The position numbers and the translations under genes were made by a program. The notes under the pieces were generated by a model. That model made no database searches. It was not told the DNA's origin and saw only the letters and a list, made by a program, of their open reading frames with translations. A stretch of 64,000 nucleotides of DNA, from NCBI RefSeq assembly GCF_902498745.1, contig NZ_LR701479.1:1306292-1370291 (forward strand). Direction: 5' to 3'. Of the stretch, positions 59,137 through 64,000 are shown one piece after another. Source of the DNA: Erythrobacter sp. EC-HK427 (GTDB lineage Bacteria; Pseudomonadota; Alphaproteobacteria; Sphingomonadales; Sphingomonadaceae). Position 1 is the first letter of the stretch; every line of letters begins with the position of its first letter.

Positions 59137-59976
59137 TCAGCCTTTCAAATATCCGGCGTGCCAGGCGATGTGATCGGCGATGAAAGTGCTGACGAAGAAA
59201 TAGCCGTGGTTATAGCCTTCGTGCAGCAGCACTTCGGCCTGCATCCCCGCCTTGGCGAGCGCATCGGTGAAGAGATGCGTTTTGAGCTGCGGCTCCAGCC
59301 ATTCATCGCCCGTGCCTTGCTCCACCCGCAGCGGCGCGACCCGCGCACCATCCTCGATCAGCGCGACGGAATCATATTCGCGCCACGCCGCGCGGTCTTC
59401 GCCCAAATAGCCGGTCAGCGCCTTATCGCCCCACGGGCAGTTCAAGGGCGAGACAATGGGCGCGAAGGCGCCGGTCGAGCGGAAGCGGCCGGGATTGCGC
59501 AAGGAGACGGTGAGCGCGCCGTGGCCGCCCATCGAATGGCCGGAAATCCCCTGCCGCTCCATATCGACGGGGAAATTGGCGGCGACTAGCGCGGGCAGCT
59601 CGTCCTCGAAATAGCGGCGCATCTGGAAGTGTTCGGCCCACGGTTCCTGCGTCGCGTTGACATAGAACCCTGCGCCTTGGCCGAAATCATACGCCTCGTC
59701 ATCGGGCACGCCGTCTCCGCGCGGAGACGTGTCGGGGCAGACGAAGATGATCCCATGCTCGGCACAAGCGCGCTTGTATTCGCATTTGATCATCGCGTTT
59801 TCATGCGTGCAGGTGAGGCCCGACAGCCACCAGATCACCGGCAGCTTTGCGCCGGGCGCGTGATCGGGCACGTAGATCGCAAAGGTCATCGGCGTGCCGG
59901 TGCTCGTGCTGTGATGCCGCCAGACCTGCTGTTCACCCGTATAGCACCGCGCGGTGGAGATGTGTTCCAGCACCAT
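59137..59976 (-). CDS. fghA: S-formylglutathione hydrolase
   Basis: The 279-residue serine hydrolase completes glutathione-dependent formaldehyde oxidation by giving formate and glutathione. The nucleophile is in GISGHSMGGHGAL, and LTCTHENAMIK and the C-terminal His in YNHGYFFVS are family features. It abuts the VOC gene upstream and is part of a group with adhC. Confidence 0.94.
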   Translation of the reverse strand: MVLEHISTARCYTGEQQVWRHHSTSTGTPMTFAIYVPDHAPGAKLPVIWWLSGLTCTHENAMIKCEYKRACAEHGIIFVCPDTSPRGDGVPDDEAYDFGQGAGFYVNATQEPWAEHFQMRRYFEDELPALVAANFPVDMERQGISGHSMGGHGALTVSLRNPGRFRSTGAFAPIVSPLNCPWGDKALTGYLGEDRAAWREYDSVALIEDGARVAPLRVEQGTGDEWLEPQLKTHLFTDALAKAGMQAEVLLHEGYNHGYFFVSTFIADHIAWHAGYLKG

Positions 59977-60366
59977 TCAATCCTCTACGTTGAAAGTGAA
60001 GGCGGCGATCTTGTTGCCCGATGGATCGCGCAGATAGGCACCGTAGAGCTTGCTCGGCCCCATATCGCGGCGGCCCGGCGCGCCCTCATCGCTGCCACCG
60101 TGGGCGAGCCCTGCTACGTGCCATTGGTCAACCGCCGCCTGATCGGGCGCGGCGAGGCCAATGGTGCCGCCATTGGCAAAAGTCGCAGGCTCCCCGTTGC
60201 GCGGCGGGCCGACCGAGAAGAAGCCGCCGTCATATCCGCCGTAATAGGCGCTATCGCCCGATCGCCCACCACTGATGCCGAGCGCGGCGAATGTCGCATC
60301 GTAAAACGCGGCGGAAGCAGCAGGATCGTTGGTGCCGACAACAATGTGCGTGAAAATGGAGCTCAC
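59977..60366 (-). CDS. VOC/glyoxalase-family protein 1
   Basis: A 129-residue VOC domain starting at GTG 60366, which overlaps the stop of the next VOC gene (GTGA). Features are FTHIVVGTNDPAASAAFYDA and LRDPSGNKIAAF. The stop adjoins the fghA start. Half of a VOC pair; together they may bind a metal and an aldehyde or glutathione adduct. Substrate unknown. Confidence 0.88.
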   Translation of the reverse strand: MSSIFTHIVVGTNDPAASAAFYDATFAALGISGGRSGDSAYYGGYDGGFFSVGPPRNGEPATFANGGTIGLAAPDQAAVDQWHVAGLAHGGSDEGAPGRRDMGPSKLYGAYLRDPSGNKIAAFTFNVED

Positions 60367-60761
60367 TTCGCCACCCGGTGCAGGCCGCAGACCTTGTGTC
60401 CGTCCAGATCGCGGAAATAGCACAAATGCAGATCGCCCAGCGCCCGCCCGCCGCGCAGGCCCGGCGGATCCTCCACCGAGGTCGCGCCATTAGCGACCGC
60501 GACATCGTGCAATTCCTTCACCTGTTCGGGCGAGGAGCAGGCAAAGCCGACGGTCATGCCATTGGCACAGGTTGCAGGCTCGCCATTGATCGGTTCGGAC
60601 AACATGAACACATTGCCGCCATGCACAAACATCGCGCGGCGGTGGCCGGTTGGCGCTTCGTTGAAACGCGGCGCAGGTGCGCCCAGCACGGCGAGCACTT
60701 TTTCGTAGAAGGCGGCGGCGCGGTCGAGATCGCTGGTGCCGATCATGATGTGGCTGAACAT
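60363..60761 (-). CDS. VOC/glyoxalase-family protein 2
   Basis: A 132-residue paralogue of the neighbouring VOC protein: MFSHIMIGTSDLDRAAAFYE and the C-terminal FRDLDGHKVCGL. The two share the order of elements, so a tandem duplication is likely. It starts 24 bases after the amidohydrolase stop, so the group probably reads adhC, amidohydrolase, VOC2, VOC1, fghA. Confidence 0.88.
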   Translation of the reverse strand: MFSHIMIGTSDLDRAAAFYEKVLAVLGAPAPRFNEAPTGHRRAMFVHGGNVFMLSEPINGEPATCANGMTVGFACSSPEQVKELHDVAVANGATSVEDPPGLRGGRALGDLHLCYFRDLDGHKVCGLHRVAK

Positions 60762-60785
60762 TGGGGGTTTCCTTCCGGTGTGAAA

Positions 60786-62222
60786 TTATCGCTGCTGCAA
60801 TTCTTGCTGGGTGTGCAATTCGCCTTCGCGCATCACATGGGTGAGCGAACGGAAGGCGGCGATATTGGCGCGCGGGTCTTCGGCGAGCACCAGCAGGTCC
60901 GCCGTCATTCCTTCCCGCAGTATGCCGACCGTGTCGGCCATACCCATCGCGATCGCGCCGTTGGCGGTGGCTGCGCGGATGATCTCGCCCGGCGACATCC
61001 CCGCCGCCTGCATCGCTTCCATCTCGTCGTAGACCGAGGGGCCATGGAGTGTCAGCGGATTGCCGGCATCGGTGGCGAGCACGATCCGTCCCCCGGCATC
61101 GCGCACCGCGCGCAGGTTCTGCGCCATGATAACGCCTTCCCTGCCAATGAGTTCGAAAGCGTTGGCCAGCGGCGTGACGCGCCCGTTGGTGCCAGCGAGC
61201 ACAGCCGCGGTGGCAACACCAGGATCGGCAATCAGGCCCATGAGTGCTTCGTCCACGCAGCGATTGTCGTCCCGCACGTTCACCACTTCCCCGGTCGCGG
61301 CGGAAACTATCGCGCGAACCCAGTTGCGTCCGACGACCAGCGTGGGCGCATAAGTGGCATCATTGGCGAGCAGGAGCGCGATGAATTCCTCGTCCACGAC
61401 ATCATCGGCGACGCTATGGACCAACATGTTCGCACCCGCGCGCAGGGCGGTTTTCGCTGCTTCGAGCTCGGTCGCGTGGACGATCAGCGGCAAACCCGCT
61501 TCGCGCGCGGCTTCGCCCGCCACCATCATCAGCGCATCGAGGCGAACGCCATCGTCCGGCGAAGGCGGGGCGATGAACCAGACTTTCACTGCATCGGAGC
61601 CCATCGCTGCCAGTCGAGCGATGTCAGCGCGAACCTGCTCTTCCGATTCCATCGGCAGGAATGTCGGCTGGTCCGCAAGCGGCCCGGGGGCAAAAAGCGC
61701 GTTGAGCGAATCGAGCCAGGTGATGAGCGGCCCTGCCGCGCGGACATGCGCGCGATCCGCGCGGCCTTCGGTTTCCCGATGCGCGCCAGTGACCGTCCAC
61801 GGCGCGCCGCCAACATCGAACACGCCGGTAACGCCGCTGCACAGATACGAACGGTGCCAGCGATCCGGGTCTTCCCGTAATGCCTGCACGGTTGCGGCAT
61901 AGGGGTAAACGTCAGGATTATTCAGCCCGTCGGGCCGCCCGTCGAGCCAGCCGGTCTGGGAAAAGTGCACATGCGCATCAATCAGGCCGGGAGTGATGAA
62001 GCGCCCTGAAACATCCTGCACCGCCGCGCCTGCGGGAATGGAGCAAGTGCTGCGCGGACCGGCGCAGGCGATCCGCCCGTTTTCGACCACGATCACCGCA
62101 TCCTCCACCGCGTCACCGCCAGTCCCGTCTATCAGCGTGCCGCCAACAAGTGCGGTTTGCGCCTGTGCCGGCATGGCTGCTGCCAGGATCGTCGTCGCCA
62201 CTGCGAGTACTATGTTACGCAT
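60786..62222 (-). CDS. Secreted metal-dependent amidohydrolase
   Basis: A 478-residue protein with signal peptide (MRNIVLAVATTILAAAMPAQA, cleaved near residue 21). The amidohydrolase core shows DAHVHF, a candidate Lys in DAVKVWF, HATE and H(S)VAD, and Asp in LATDAGNP, all expected metal-site residues. It likely hydrolyses an imidazolone, hydantoin or peptide-like bond in the periplasm. Substrate not known. It interrupts the otherwise cytoplasmic formaldehyde group. Confidence 0.9.
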   Translation of the reverse strand: MRNIVLAVATTILAAAMPAQAQTALVGGTLIDGTGGDAVEDAVIVVENGRIACAGPRSTCSIPAGAAVQDVSGRFITPGLIDAHVHFSQTGWLDGRPDGLNNPDVYPYAATVQALREDPDRWHRSYLCSGVTGVFDVGGAPWTVTGAHRETEGRADRAHVRAAGPLITWLDSLNALFAPGPLADQPTFLPMESEEQVRADIARLAAMGSDAVKVWFIAPPSPDDGVRLDALMMVAGEAAREAGLPLIVHATELEAAKTALRAGANMLVHSVADDVVDEEFIALLLANDATYAPTLVVGRNWVRAIVSAATGEVVNVRDDNRCVDEALMGLIADPGVATAAVLAGTNGRVTPLANAFELIGREGVIMAQNLRAVRDAGGRIVLATDAGNPLTLHGPSVYDEMEAMQAAGMSPGEIIRAATANGAIAMGMADTVGILREGMTADLLVLAEDPRANIAAFRSLTHVMREGELHTQQELQQR

Positions 62223-62258
62223 ACCTTTTATCCCCCCTCATCCTATCCGTGTTGCGAT

Positions 62259-63365
<1,107 letters not shown>

Positions 63366-63377
63366 GCGTGTCTCTCC

Positions 63378-64000
63378 TCAGCCTTCGTGGACGGTCTTGA
63401 CCACCATGCAGGCCATCACGCCCTCGCGGCCGTCTTCGCTGCCATAGCCGGACCATTTGACACCGCCAAACGGCGCGTCGACGGTCGAGACGCTGGCCCC
63501 GTTGATCGCGAGCATCCCTGCTTCGATATCGGCGGCAAGGCGGCTGCGGCGCGCGGCGTCGCTCGTCCAGGCATAGGCGGCAAGGCCGTAGGGGAGGCGG
63601 TTGGCCTCCGCGATCATCGCCTCCTCGCCCTTCATGGGGTTGAGCACGGCAACGGGGCCGAACGGCTCTTCATTCATGATCTTGGCATCGAGCGGCACTT
63701 CGGCGAGCACGGTCGGCTGGTGGAAGAAGCCCTGATTGCCGATCCGCTCTCCGCCCGCGAGCACCTGCGCGCCTGCTTCGCGGGCATTGGCGATCACCTT
63801 GCCGATATTCTCCAGCCCGCGGGCATTGGCCATCGGGCCCATATCGGTGCCGCTGGCGAGCGGGTCGCCGACCTTCACCGCCTTCATCCGCTCGACAAAC
63901 CCGTCACGGAAGCGTTCGTAGACGCCTTCCTCGATCAGGAAGCGCGTCGGGCTGACGCAGACCTGCCCGGCATTGCGCAATTTCGCTTGGAACATCACCT
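63378..64000 (-). CDS. NAD(P)-dependent aldehyde dehydrogenase, C-terminal part
   Basis: The frame is open to the window edge; about 207 residues are visible. NAGQVCVSP includes the catalytic Cys, EEPFGPVAV is the usual substrate-side motif, and VDAPFGGVKWSGYGSEDGREG resembles succinate-semialdehyde dehydrogenase (GabD-like). The N-terminus lies outside. It is upstream of adhC on the same strand, 12 bases away, so it is probably co-transcribed. Confidence 0.9.
   Translation of the reverse strand, partial: VMFQAKLRNAGQVCVSPTRFLIEEGVYERFRDGFVERMKAVKVGDPLASGTDMGPMANARGLENIGKVIANAREAGAQVLAGGERIGNQGFFHQPTVLAEVPLDAKIMNEEPFGPVAVLNPMKGEEAMIAEANRLPYGLAAYAWTSDAARRSRLAADIEAGMLAINGASVSTVDAPFGGVKWSGYGSEDGREGVMACMVVKTVHEG

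Overview
The window is a 64 kb stretch of a GC-rich (by eye about 64%) alphaproteobacterial chromosome. The most likely source is a member of the Sphingomonadales, probably Erythrobacteraceae. This is inferred from gene content and codon style: rpoBC, a fused PutA, ftsEX followed by DUF218 and plsC genes, a metX/metW pair, Fur-like boxes of the TGCGAAN3TTCGCA type, and GANTC motifs at RNR promoters. I see no rRNA, CRISPR array, prophage or transposase gene. Most of it is ordinary core genome with small accessory insertions.

Layout. 1-6.9 kb: 3' part of rpoB, a 42-codon membrane ORF, rpoC and a strong terminator. 7-19.2 kb: secreted and small proteins, a PL7 alginate lyase, gltX, a ZnuD-like TonB receptor, dcd, a CorA/ZntB transporter, a lipoprotein and a DEAD-box helicase whose last 48 bp occur again 0.7 kb downstream. 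19.3-28.4 kb: a tiny Cys-rich ORF between direct repeats, putA, an Nmad3 gene, the plsC-DUF218-ftsX-ftsE group, a zinc-ribbon/DUF3426 protein and tRNA-Leu(GAG). 28.5-36.4 kb: nrdA and nrdB (class I ribonucleotide reductase), 3 kb apart, with a DUF4160/DUF2442 pair, small membrane proteins and an arylamine N-acetyltransferase between them and an AT-richer FRG-domain gene overlapping the end of nrdB. 36.5-48.1 kb: two YdcH-like proteins, an M28 peptidase, nhaA, a Met/Glu-repeat lipoprotein, a nuclease, ppk2, argB, yggT, marC, a Lon-N-domain protein and a thioredoxin/TPR protein. 48.3-49.3 kb: tRNA-Gly(GCC) with a degenerate tRNA-like sequence and an AT-richer orphan gene. 49.4-54.2 kb: a divergent LysR/pirin pair, azoR, a deaminase-like gene ending in a TA-flanked inverted-repeat element, and trxB. 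54.3-58.6 kb: tyrA, hisC, metX, a small gene and metW. 58.6-64 kb: a VTT membrane protein, a glutathione-dependent formaldehyde group (fghA, two VOC proteins, an amidohydrolase, adhC) and the 3' part of an aldehyde dehydrogenase.

Non-coding structure is rich. At least five families of hairpin-forming intergenic repeats occur, four of them in two copies here, and several sit between convergent genes where they could act as two-way terminators. The most novel-looking items are the deaminase/MITE junction, the helicase-tail duplication with only synonymous differences, the accessory genes attached to the RNR locus, the isolated Nmad3 gene, and a small gene wedged into metX-metW.
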